Source of the DNA: Spirochaetales bacterium UBA1265
Lineage (GTDB): Bacteria > Spirochaetota > Spirochaetia > Sphaerochaetales > Sphaerochaetaceae
Assembly (NCBI GenBank): GCA_002308475.1
Contig: DBVL01000062.1
Span: forward strand, 1 to 8,640
Direction of reading: 5' to 3'
DNA length: 8,640 nucleotides
Shown here: positions 1 to 6,432 of the stretch, piece after piece
How the letters are laid out: every line of letters begins with the position of its first letter
Numbering within the stretch: position 1 is the first letter of the stretch
The notes under the pieces: generated by a model
The model's input: the letters and a program-made list of their open reading frames with translations, nothing else
What the model was told of the DNA's origin: nothing
Database searches by the model: none
Program-made: the position numbers and the translations under genes

Positions 1-1745
1 ATCCTCTATATGGAAGACTGAATAAAGAAGAGCAGGAACAGGTTTTTGAAGAGACAGAGAAAGGCAAGATGAAGGTTGTTTTTGCCACAAATATAGCAGA
101 AACAAGTCTGACCATAGATGGGATAAAGGTTGTTATAGACAGCGGATTGGCAAAGATAAATTATTACAATCAGACAGACTTCACATCTTCTCTTATAGTC
201 AGGCCAATCAGCAGGGCTTCTGCTGACCAGAGAGCCGGTAGAGCCGGTAGAACCAGTGAAGGTACTTGTTACAGAATATACTCAAAAGAAGATTATGAGG
301 GACGGAGAAAGTATACTCAGGAAGAAATATTGAGAACAGATCTCTCTGAAGTTGTTCTGAGGATGGTTGATCTGGGAATCAGGGATTTTGAGAATTTTCC
401 TTATATAACCAAACCGGACAGAGCTGCGCTTAAGAGCGGAGAAAGCACACTTGTACTGCTGGACGCCATAGATAAGCATAGAAACCTGACCCATATAGGA
501 AACATAATGGTCAGATACCCTCTTCTTCCCCGTCTCTCCAGATGTATAGTTGAGGCTATAAACAAAGATCCGGACATAATCCTCAGTGTAATCATCTGTG
601 TCAGTTTCCTTTCCTGTAAGACACCTTTCATTCTTCCTCAGGGAGAAGAAGACATGGCAAGGCATGCCCATAAGGCTTTTTCTGACACCTCTCTTGGAGA
701 TTTCATTGGTTATCAGCGTCTGTTTGAGAAGTATAAGGACTTGAAAACGGAAAAACTCAGAGAAGGTTTCTGTACCATGCATTATCTTGATAAACAGAGT
801 ATGGATGAGATACTTCATGTTGTGAATCAGCTTTGTGAGATAACACGTGAACTACAGATTCCTGTGGTTGAAAAACCGCTTGTTATAAATGAGGATTTTG
901 CTAGAAGGACTCTTACCTGTCTGGGTACGGGGCTTATCCAGTATATATGTGTCAAAAAAAAGATGAACTCATACAGGACAATAGCTGCTGATGAGATTTA
1001 TATTCATCCTGGCTCATCATGGTTCAGGATTCCTCCCAGCTATATTCTGGCAGGAGAAATAGTTCAGACCTCAAAGCTCTATGCCCGTTCTGTCTCACCA
1101 CTTAAAAAAAAATGGATAGAGGAGATTTCTCCTTCCTTAGTCCAGAAGCTTTCCACACTCTCTAAAGTTTCAGAGAAGCCTAAAAAGCAGGAAAAGACTT
1201 CTGCTTCCAAAACTAAGAGCAACAGGATTTCAATCTACGGCATGAGCTTTGATCTCATCCCTGGCACATCTAAAAAGGATGGAAGAAAAGCAGTCATACC
1301 ATATGAAAAACTTAACGAGCTTGCAAAGGCATATAAAAGAGCCTCCAGGCACCCGAAGGGTGTAAGCGCTTGTATACTGTATGATAATTACTATATTCAC
1401 TATGGGGACACGCTTAGGGATATTGTCCGGCTTGCAGGACGGATAAAGGTTGACAAGGCCTCTATAGTTACCACTCTTCCGCAGGAAATTTACTACCCGG
1501 AGACTGCTAAGGAAATGCTTCCGTATCTGAATAATCTCATGCGTCTCTCTCCTCTGAAAAAGTACAAGAACCAGCTTGGGTTCGTTGAGCTTTGCACAGG
1601 TGGGCGTGGAATCTTCTTCCATGTAAACAAGCATTTTTCAGAGGCGGTCAACAACACTGCCTACAGCCTACTTGCAATTATGGACGCAGATAACGACAAA
1701 CGTTTCTCAGATGCCTATAACAAACTTGTAAGATTGCTTGATTGA
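1..1745 (+). CDS. hrpA: DEAH-box ATP-dependent RNA helicase, HrpA-type (5' end missing)
   Basis: The reading frame is open from base 3, so the ATG at 69 is internal and the gene runs in from the left. About 580 residues are visible (residue 1 = base 3). They open at the end of the second RecA-like domain, with YGRLNKEEQEQVFE, motif V (TNIAETSLTI, about 29-38) and motif VI (QRAGRAGR, 76-83). The helicase-associated HA2/ratchet region follows, then an OB-fold near 295-377 with the typical YARSVSPLKKKWIEEISP stretch. This layout is that of DEAH/RHA helicases, which use ATP to remodel RNA or ribonucleoprotein in the cytoplasm. The Walker A and DEAH motifs lie outside the window. After the OB-fold comes a Lys/Ser-rich linker (about 390-408) and a C-terminal region of some 170 residues that I do not recognise. 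Runs of 8 and 9 A (954-961, 1104-1112) encode Lys triplets. The family is certain; HrpA versus another bacterial DEAH subgroup is less so. The stop lies inside a 24-bp direct repeat. Confidence 0.9.
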   Translation, partial: PLYGRLNKEEQEQVFEETEKGKMKVVFATNIAETSLTIDGIKVVIDSGLAKINYYNQTDFTSSLIVRPISRASADQRAGRAGRTSEGTCYRIYSKEDYEGRRKYTQEEILRTDLSEVVLRMVDLGIRDFENFPYITKPDRAALKSGESTLVLLDAIDKHRNLTHIGNIMVRYPLLPRLSRCIVEAINKDPDIILSVIICVSFLSCKTPFILPQGEEDMARHAHKAFSDTSLGDFIGYQRLFEKYKDLKTEKLREGFCTMHYLDKQSMDEILHVVNQLCEITRELQIPVVEKPLVINEDFARRTLTCLGTGLIQYICVKKKMNSYRTIAADEIYIHPGSSWFRIPPSYILAGEIVQTSKLYARSVSPLKKKWIEEISPSLVQKLSTLSKVSEKPKKQEKTSASKTKSNRISIYGMSFDLIPGTSKKDGRKAVIPYEKLNELAKAYKRASRHPKGVSACILYDNYYIHYGDTLRDIVRLAGRIKVDKASIVTTLPQEIYYPETAKEMLPYLNNLMRLSPLKKYKNQLGFVELCTGGRGIFFHVNKHFSEAVNNTAYSLLAIMDADNDKRFSDAYNKLVRLLD

Positions 1746-1747
1746 GT
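1724..1747. repeat. 24-bp perfect direct repeat, left copy
   Basis: This copy covers the final codons (Leu-Val-Arg-Leu-Leu-Asp, plus the last base of the preceding Lys codon), the TGA stop of the helicase gene and two further bases. It begins ACTTGTAAGATTGCTTG. It is identical at all 24 positions to 2011-2034, and the match ends at both edges. Since it is coding here, this is presumably the original copy and the right one the duplicate, or the two arose when a short segment was inserted. Confidence 0.9.
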
Positions 1748-1762
1748 AACAAATATGTAATT

Positions 1763-1767
1763 AGGAG
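1763..1767 (+). promoter_or_regulatory. Possible ribosome binding site of the small membrane protein gene
   Basis: AGGAG matches the Shine-Dalgarno core and lies 12 bases before the ATG at 1780. The spacing is longer than ideal, but no other start codon in that frame fits better: the codon before the ATG is CTA, and the nearby TTG and GTG are in other frames. It supports translation of the small ORF. Confidence 0.5.
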
Positions 1768-1779
1768 TGACATTGACTA

Positions 1780-2001
1780 ATGCTGATAATCCTTGCTCTT
1801 CTTTTGATTATACTTCTCTTATGTGTGTTATTTCGGACTTCAAAGGGTGGTCATGATTCACGTTATTCTCAAACTCATAACTTCATGGATTTCGATCCAG
1901 GTGTTGATAGCGACAAGGTTGGTAGCAAAGATTTCCCAAATGCAAGTTCAGATTCAGTAATGAAACATGAGTTCATGAAGAAACTGTTCGATGACAAATA
2001 G
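1780..2001 (+). CDS. Hypothetical small single-pass membrane protein (73 aa)
   Basis: I do not recognise this protein. Residues 2-18 are an almost unbroken run of Leu/Ile/Ala/Val/Cys, followed by Arg19 and Lys22. This is a membrane anchor or uncleaved signal-anchor; by the positive-inside rule the tail would face the cytoplasm. Residues 25-73 are polar, rich in Asp, Ser and His, and end in a charged, possibly helical stretch (MKHEFMKKLFDDK). There is no lipobox: the only Cys in the hydrophobic segment (Cys15) is not followed by a small-residue lipobox context. An AGGAG lies 12 bases upstream. The gene sits exactly between two copies of a 24-bp direct repeat, so it may be a recent insertion and need not belong to the operon around it. 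A small membrane regulator or toxin-like peptide is possible, but nothing in the sequence decides this. The ORF could also be non-functional. Confidence 0.55.
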   Translation: MLIILALLLIILLLCVLFRTSKGGHDSRYSQTHNFMDFDPGVDSDKVGSKDFPNASSDSVMKHEFMKKLFDDK

Positions 2002-2010
2002 TAAGAAGTG

Positions 2011-2034
2011 ACTTGTAAGATTGCTTGATTGAGT
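2011..2034. repeat. 24-bp perfect direct repeat, right copy
   Basis: This copy is identical to 1724-1747 and offset from it by 287 bases. Here it is non-coding, nine bases after the small ORF's stop and 19 bases before the first possible start of the AroB-like gene. If the 287-bp unit were removed between the repeats, the helicase TGA would fall 21 bases before the GTG at 2054, a spacing normal for genes of one operon. Confidence 0.9.
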
Positions 2035-2053
2035 GCTTTTTATTAAATAAACT

Positions 2054-3091
2054 GTGAATATGAAGACGTTGTTCCAATTTGGTAAATCCGTTTATAAAAC
2101 AGTAGATGGTTTCAGTGAACTCTCCTATGAAATAGGCAACTATGGGAATGATATTCTATGGATTTGTGATACAAACACAGCCAGAATGGTAAGACCTCTT
2201 CCCCAGCCGAATGTTATTATTAATACAGGAGAAGGAGCTAAAAACTTCACTACGCTTGAACGGATTCTCCAAGTGGCCATAGATGCAGGACTGACTGAGA
2301 AGTCCACATTTCTTGGCCTTGGAGGCGGAGTGGTCTGTGACCTTGCCAGCCTGGCCGCTTCTCTATTCCACAGAGGTTGCAGATGTCTTCTTGTTCCTAC
2401 CACCCTTATGGCTATGGGAGATGCCTGCCTTGGCGGTAAAAACGGAATTAACTTCCGCGGAGTGAAGAATGCTATTGGGAATACCTATGAGGCAGATGAA
2501 GTGCTCATCTGTCCTGAAATGATCCGCTCCCTTTCGGACCGTGACTACTATAGCGGCTTATCTGAGATTATCAAGCATGCCCTTGTTTCAAATTCAAAAG
2601 AGATGTACCAGACTATAGTTCTAGAAAGGGAAAAGATTAATTCAAGGGATCTCGGGATTGTTTCTTCTCTAATACAGCTTTCTCTAGAGGCCAAGAAAGA
2701 GATTCTTGAACAGGACCGTGCGGAAATACTGAAACTCGGCCATGTTTTCGGAAACATTCTTGAGATTATGTTTGATTACAAGCGGACCCATGGGGAATGT
2801 GTGGCCTGGGGTATAGTTAGAACCACAGAGCTTGGTTACAGGTGTGGTCTTTGTGACAAGAGCTTCTCAGATAACATAAACAGGGTTTACAAACCCCTTA
2901 AATATGATATTGAGTACAAGATACCAAGAGCAAACTGGCAGCTTTTCAAGAGCTTACTAGCCAAGAACAGTACATATAACAGTTGCGGTCATAAGCTGTT
3001 AATCCTCACTGATCTTGGAAATGTTGTTTCCTATGAGGCAGAGGAAGGCGCAATAAAAGATGCTGTCATTGAAGGTGTGGTGTACAGGTAA
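2054..3091 (+). CDS. aroB: 3-dehydroquinate synthase family protein (divergent AroB / sugar phosphate cyclase)
   Basis: The 345-residue length fits the family. AroB converts DAHP to 3-dehydroquinate with NAD and a divalent metal (shikimate pathway, cytoplasm). Recognisable blocks are the NAD-binding GGGVVCDLASLAA (90-102), PTTLMAMGDACLGGKNGIN (115-133), VKN (137-139), SGLSEIIKHAL (168-178), LGHVFGN (228-234) and HGECVAWG (246-253). The metal ligands expected from the family are present: Glu171, His230 and His246. Catalytic-site Asp123, Lys129, Asn139 and Lys174 also fit. Odd points: the second His of the usual GHxxGH is Asn234, the usual Asn of LNxGH is Lys227, and the segment before it is about five residues shorter than in E. 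coli AroB. It may be a divergent DHQ synthase or a related sugar phosphate cyclase. Start is GTG 2054 or ATG 2060 (a stop lies just upstream in frame); neither has a clear ribosome binding site. The stop overlaps the next gene by 1 base. Confidence 0.8.
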   Translation: MNMKTLFQFGKSVYKTVDGFSELSYEIGNYGNDILWICDTNTARMVRPLPQPNVIINTGEGAKNFTTLERILQVAIDAGLTEKSTFLGLGGGVVCDLASLAASLFHRGCRCLLVPTTLMAMGDACLGGKNGINFRGVKNAIGNTYEADEVLICPEMIRSLSDRDYYSGLSEIIKHALVSNSKEMYQTIVLEREKINSRDLGIVSSLIQLSLEAKKEILEQDRAEILKLGHVFGNILEIMFDYKRTHGECVAWGIVRTTELGYRCGLCDKSFSDNINRVYKPLKYDIEYKIPRANWQLFKSLLAKNSTYNSCGHKLLILTDLGNVVSYEAEEGAIKDAVIEGVVYR

Positions 3092-4236
3092 TGCATTATT
3101 TTGACTGGAGTGCAACCACTCCTATTTCTGAAAGTGCTCTTGAGGTTTATGCAGAGGTCTCCCGCTCTTATCCTGGCAATCCTTCCTCAAGCCATGCCCT
3201 TGGCCTGGAAGCTAAAAACAGACTTGAGGAAGAAAGGAAACATATAGCCTCTCTTTTAAATGTTTCACCTTCTACTGTCTTTTTCACCTCAGGTGGTACT
3301 GAGTCTGATTCCATAGTTCTCTCCTCCCTTCTGAATTCTCCCGTGCCTGGAACTGTTCTTACAAGCGCTATAGAACATTCAGCTGTTCTTGAGTTCAGGA
3401 ACACACTTCAGAACAACGGATGGAAGTTTATAAGTCTCCGCTGCCCAGGAGGTTATCTGGCTCCTGAAGCTGTTAGAGAGGCCCTGAGCCCTGAAGTCAG
3501 AATGCTTTGCATAATGTCTGTGAACAATGTCACTGGTACTGTCCAGAACCTGAATGAAATAGTTTCAGTTGTCAGAGCCTACAGTAAGGAGACAGGCAGA
3601 AACATTCATATTCACTGTGATGCTGTCCAGAGTATAGGAAAACTTCCCTTTGATATTCTCTTGTCAGATATAGATTCATGTGCCATCTCTGCCCATAAGT
3701 TCTTTGGTCCCAGGGGTGTTGGAATACTCTATAACAGAAACAAGGGCCTGCTTTCTCTTTCTAAGGCTGGAGGTCAGGAAAAAGGAATGCGTGGAGGAAC
3801 AGAGAATCTACCAGGCATCTGCGCTATGGGAAAAGCTCTTGAAGAAGCTCTTTCTTCTCTTGAAGAGAACTACAGAACTGTTCTCAGATACAGGAAGATG
3901 GTTGAGGAAGCTGTTCTGGAATGTGGATATACTGTTCTTTCCCCTCTTTCTGATAGTGGCCAGGCTTTCTCACCTTATATTCTCAACATAAGCGTAAAAC
4001 CTCTTCCGTCTGAAGTTTATTTGAGAATACTTGGTGATAAGGGTTTTTGTCTTTCGGCCGGAAGTGCCTGCAGCACAAACTCAAGAGGAAAAGCAGAAAG
4101 TGTTCTTGAGGCCATGCAGATAAAACCACAGGACAGAATGTCTTCCATAAGAATCTCAATCTGTGCTAAAAACACTGAGGAAGAAGTGATTGCCCTTTGT
4201 GAGGCAATCAGACAGACAGCAAAGGAATTCAAATGA
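3091..4236 (+). CDS. Cysteine desulfurase, group I (NifS/IscS-like)
   Basis: This PLP enzyme takes sulfur from L-cysteine, releasing alanine and holding the sulfur as a persulfide for Fe-S clusters or tRNA and cofactor thiolation. The 381-residue length is typical. Visible motifs are TSGGTESDS (66-74, phosphate and PLP contacts), His96 in IEHSAV (stacks on PLP), Asp177 in CDAVQS, the PLP-binding Lys203 in SAHKFFGPRGVG, RGGTEN (234-239) and the active-site Cys327 in the long loop SAGSACSTN. The SGSAC-type loop places it in group I (IscS/NifS) rather than group II (SufS). The N-terminus reads YFDWSATTP, with Trp where Asn is common. The ATG shares one base with the AroB-like stop codon and has only a weak Shine-Dalgarno (GAAGG, 15 bases off), suggesting translational coupling. 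The end overlaps thiI by 4 bases, so ThiI is the likely sulfur acceptor; IscU or other acceptors are also possible. No isc or suf partner is in the window. Confidence 0.93.
   Translation: MHYFDWSATTPISESALEVYAEVSRSYPGNPSSSHALGLEAKNRLEEERKHIASLLNVSPSTVFFTSGGTESDSIVLSSLLNSPVPGTVLTSAIEHSAVLEFRNTLQNNGWKFISLRCPGGYLAPEAVREALSPEVRMLCIMSVNNVTGTVQNLNEIVSVVRAYSKETGRNIHIHCDAVQSIGKLPFDILLSDIDSCAISAHKFFGPRGVGILYNRNKGLLSLSKAGGQEKGMRGGTENLPGICAMGKALEEALSSLEENYRTVLRYRKMVEEAVLECGYTVLSPLSDSGQAFSPYILNISVKPLPSEVYLRILGDKGFCLSAGSACSTNSRGKAESVLEAMQIKPQDRMSSIRISICAKNTEEEVIALCEAIRQTAKEFK
4221..4226 (+). promoter_or_regulatory. Ribosome binding site of thiI
   Basis: AAAGGA ends 6 bases before the ATG at 4233 and lies inside the last codons of the cysteine desulfurase gene. 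It favours the ATG at 4233, which overlaps the desulfurase TGA as ATGA, over the in-frame ATG at 4251. Confidence 0.65.
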
Positions 4237-5423
4237 AGAATATTGAGAATATGCAGCTTTATCTTATCAGACTCGGAGAGATCAGCCTCAAGGGTCTGAA
4301 CCGTCGGTTCTTTGAAAAACAGTTGAAGGCAAATATTAAACTGAAGATTCATCCATACCACAATCTCATAGAACGTGAGAAAGGAAGAATCTACCTCTAT
4401 GTGGACTCTTCCTGCCCTGAGGAAACTGTTTCAAATGTATTAAGAACCACATTTGGAGTTGTTGGTTTCTCAAAGGCGGAAGTCTGTGTGAAGGATTTTG
4501 ACGCTGTTGTTGAGACTGCCCGCAGGGTGATTGAGAAAGAACCGTTTTCTGATGGAAAAGGAACTTTCAAGGTAGAAGCAAGAAGAGCTGATAAGAGTTT
4601 TGAGAAAACAAGCTATCAGATTGAGGCCTTCCTCGGAGGTGTTGTTCTTGAGCGCTATCCTCAGATGAAGGTAGATGTCCATAATCCGGATAAGATTCTA
4701 TATGTTGAGATAAGAGATTCAGCTTATCTGTATACCACTCCTGTGTCAGGACCTTCAGGTCTTCCAATTGGAACTGCAGGAAAAGGACTGTTACTTCTCT
4801 CTGGTGGAATAGATTCACCGGTTGCCGGTTACAGAATGGCTTCCAGGGGTCTGAGGCTTGAATGCCTGTACTTCCATGCCTATCCTTATACTTCAGAGCA
4901 GGCTCTTCAGAAAGTAAAGGATCTGGCCATGATTCTTGCCAGGTGGAATGTTGGTATGACCTTGTTTGTTGTGAATTTCACACAGGCTGAGTTATGGATC
5001 AAGGATCACTCAAAGGAAGAAGAGCACACTCTGATGATGAGAGCTTGTATGATGAAGGTTGCCAACAAGGTGGCTGAGAAGAGAAACTGTCAGGTTCTTG
5101 TGACAGGAGAGGCTTTAGGCCAGGTTGCTTCCCAGACTCTTGAGGCCATGTGTTTTACAAACAGTATGTCAGAAAAACCGGTTTTAAGACCTCTTGTGGG
5201 TATGGACAAGCAGGAGATTATTGACACTGCAAGAAAAATAGGAAGTTACGAGACAAGCATACTTCCATATGACGACTGTTGTGTTATTTTCTCCCCAAAG
5301 CATCCTCTGGTTAAGCCTGACACACAGACTGAAACTGAAAGCTTCAGGGAGATGAATATAGAACAACTGCTGGATAAATGCGTTGAGGAAATAGAGGAAT
5401 TCAGCTTCTCGTACAGAGTCTGA
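4233..5423 (+). CDS. thiI: tRNA 4-thiouridine synthase ThiI (no rhodanese domain)
   Basis: ThiI adenylates U8 of tRNA and replaces its oxygen with sulfur to give 4-thiouridine, a near-UV sensor; in many bacteria it also feeds sulfur to the thiazole of thiamine. Domains in order: N-terminal ferredoxin-like region with LIRLGEISLKGLNRRFFE (11-28), THUMP domain (about 60-165, with EARRADKSF at 115-123), then the PP-loop ATP pyrophosphatase domain with SGGIDSP (190-196), CLYFHAYPYTS (211-221), TGEALGQVASQT (291-302) and LRPLVGMDKQEI (318-329). Near the end is PYDDCCVIFSPKHP (345-358), with Cys349-Cys350. At 396 residues it ends after the PP-loop domain, so it lacks the C-terminal rhodanese domain of the 482-residue E. 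coli protein and resembles the Bacillus type. Such proteins must receive sulfur directly from a cysteine desulfurase; one is encoded immediately upstream with a 4-base overlap. The gene ends 4 bases from the convergent trpS stop. Confidence 0.95.
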   Translation: MKNIENMQLYLIRLGEISLKGLNRRFFEKQLKANIKLKIHPYHNLIEREKGRIYLYVDSSCPEETVSNVLRTTFGVVGFSKAEVCVKDFDAVVETARRVIEKEPFSDGKGTFKVEARRADKSFEKTSYQIEAFLGGVVLERYPQMKVDVHNPDKILYVEIRDSAYLYTTPVSGPSGLPIGTAGKGLLLLSGGIDSPVAGYRMASRGLRLECLYFHAYPYTSEQALQKVKDLAMILARWNVGMTLFVVNFTQAELWIKDHSKEEEHTLMMRACMMKVANKVAEKRNCQVLVTGEALGQVASQTLEAMCFTNSMSEKPVLRPLVGMDKQEIIDTARKIGSYETSILPYDDCCVIFSPKHPLVKPDTQTETESFREMNIEQLLDKCVEEIEEFSFSYRV

Positions 5424-5427
5424 TCAA

Positions 5428-6432
5428 TCAGTGCTTTCTCTCTACAAGTCCAACCTTTCTGTAAACCTTTGATAGGGTTCTTCTTGCTATTCTATCAGCC
5501 TGCAAAGCACCGTTTGCAAAGACCTCATCAAGATACTTTTTGTCAGAAAGAATTCTGTTTTTCTCTTTAGTAATCGGTTCAAGCAGATCTGCTGTAGCCT
5601 CACCTACTGCAACCTTGAAATCTCCATACCCCTTGCCCTCAAATTCTTTTTCGGACTCGGAAATGGTCTTTCCTGTCACACAACTGTAGATGGTCAGAAG
5701 ATTAGAAATGCCTGGTTTGCTTTCATCAAATCTGATTTCAGTATCACTGTCAGTTACAGCTCTCTTGAACTTTCTGATTATGGTATCCCTGTCATCGTTC
5801 AAAGAGATAAAGGCGTTTACGTTTGGATCACTTTTACTCATCTTCTTCTCAGGATCCTGCAGACTAGCTATCTTTGCTCCTGTAGCTGAAATATAGGGCT
5901 CAGGGACCTTGAAAGTATCCGAGTATCTGTTGTTGAAGCGTATGGCCAGATCTCTTGTTATCTCAAGATGCTGTTTCTGGTCCTGTCCAACAGGAACAAG
6001 GTCAGCATTATAAAGAAGAATATCTGAGGCCATAAGAACAGGATAATCCATCAGTCCCATGTTGACATTGTCAGCATGGTTACGGCTTTTATCCTTGAAC
6101 TGAGTCATTCTTGAAAGCTCACCAGGGTAAGTGATGGTATTCAGAATCCAGGTCAACTCTGCATGTGCACTGACATGGGACTGTACGAAGAAAATGCATT
6201 TTTCAGGATCTATGCCGCTGGCAATGTATATAGCTGCCAACTCATAGGTATTTGATCTAAGTTGAGCCGGAACCTGCTTTACCGTCAGAGTATGTAAGTC
6301 TGCAAGAGCATAAATGCAGTTACACTCCTCCATGAGTGCCTTCCAGTTCCTGATGGCACCAATATAGTTTCCAAGAGTAAGTATTCCACTCGGTTGAATG
6401 GCTGAGAACAGTGTTTTCTTTTCTTCGTTCAT
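5428..6432 (-). CDS. trpS: Tryptophanyl-tRNA synthetase
   Basis: A class Ic aminoacyl-tRNA synthetase that charges tRNA-Trp with tryptophan using ATP. At 334 residues it has the normal bacterial length and appears complete. The HIGH-equivalent signature is QPSGILTLGNYIGA (13-26) and the second ATP-binding signature is KMSKSDPN (197-204). Also typical are YALADLHTLT (41-50), MDYPVLMASDILLYNADLVPVGQDQ (from 128), which lines the tryptophan and dimer region, and KFKRAVTDS (221-229). The start ATG (complement of 6430-6432) overlaps the lipoprotein stop as ATGA and has GGAG 7 bases upstream. It is the last gene of the ileS-lipoprotein-trpS operon. I saw no leader peptide, T-box or trp operator; the operon promoter would lie upstream of ileS, outside the window. 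Confidence 0.97.
   Translation of the reverse strand: MNEEKKTLFSAIQPSGILTLGNYIGAIRNWKALMEECNCIYALADLHTLTVKQVPAQLRSNTYELAAIYIASGIDPEKCIFFVQSHVSAHAELTWILNTITYPGELSRMTQFKDKSRNHADNVNMGLMDYPVLMASDILLYNADLVPVGQDQKQHLEITRDLAIRFNNRYSDTFKVPEPYISATGAKIASLQDPEKKMSKSDPNVNAFISLNDDRDTIIRKFKRAVTDSDTEIRFDESKPGISNLLTIYSCVTGKTISESEKEFEGKGYGDFKVAVGEATADLLEPITKEKNRILSDKKYLDEVFANGALQADRIARRTLSKVYRKVGLVERKH

Noticed and set aside
229..251. Tandem 9-base repeat GAGCCGGTA
   Set aside because: It encodes the RAGRAG core of helicase motif VI, which is itself repetitive in protein; it is not a separate DNA element.
282..818. Open frame of 178 codons on the minus strand inside the helicase gene
   Set aside because: It is antisense to a clearly conserved coding sequence, has no recognisable domain, and its composition looks like a mirror of the sense codons. 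The other antisense frames at 1230-1634, 4017-4361, 6411-6728 and 8094-8360 are rejected for the same reason.
1734..1761. Promoter-like TTGCTT, 16 bases, TGTAAT before the small ORF
   Set aside because: Transcription would begin near 1768, after the AGGAG at 1763-1767, so it would remove the ORF's own ribosome binding site. The match is also modest for AT-rich DNA.
1748..2010. Insertion sequence or MITE between the repeats
   Set aside because: No terminal inverted repeats and no transposase are visible, and a 24-bp target duplication is longer than usual for insertion sequences.
1748..2034. Integron-type gene cassette with attC site, considered for the repeat-flanked segment
   Set aside because: I find no GTTRRRY/RYYYAAC core pair and no imperfect palindrome of attC form; the flanks are direct repeats of helicase coding sequence.
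3680..3991. 103-codon frame on the plus strand inside the cysteine desulfurase gene
   Set aside because: It is a shifted frame across the conserved SAHKFFGPRG region and has no ribosome binding site or family match.
5420..5431. Inverted repeat as a bidirectional terminator between thiI and trpS
   Set aside because: The arms are 5 bases with a 2-base loop and no T run follows on either strand, so a stable terminator hairpin is not expected.
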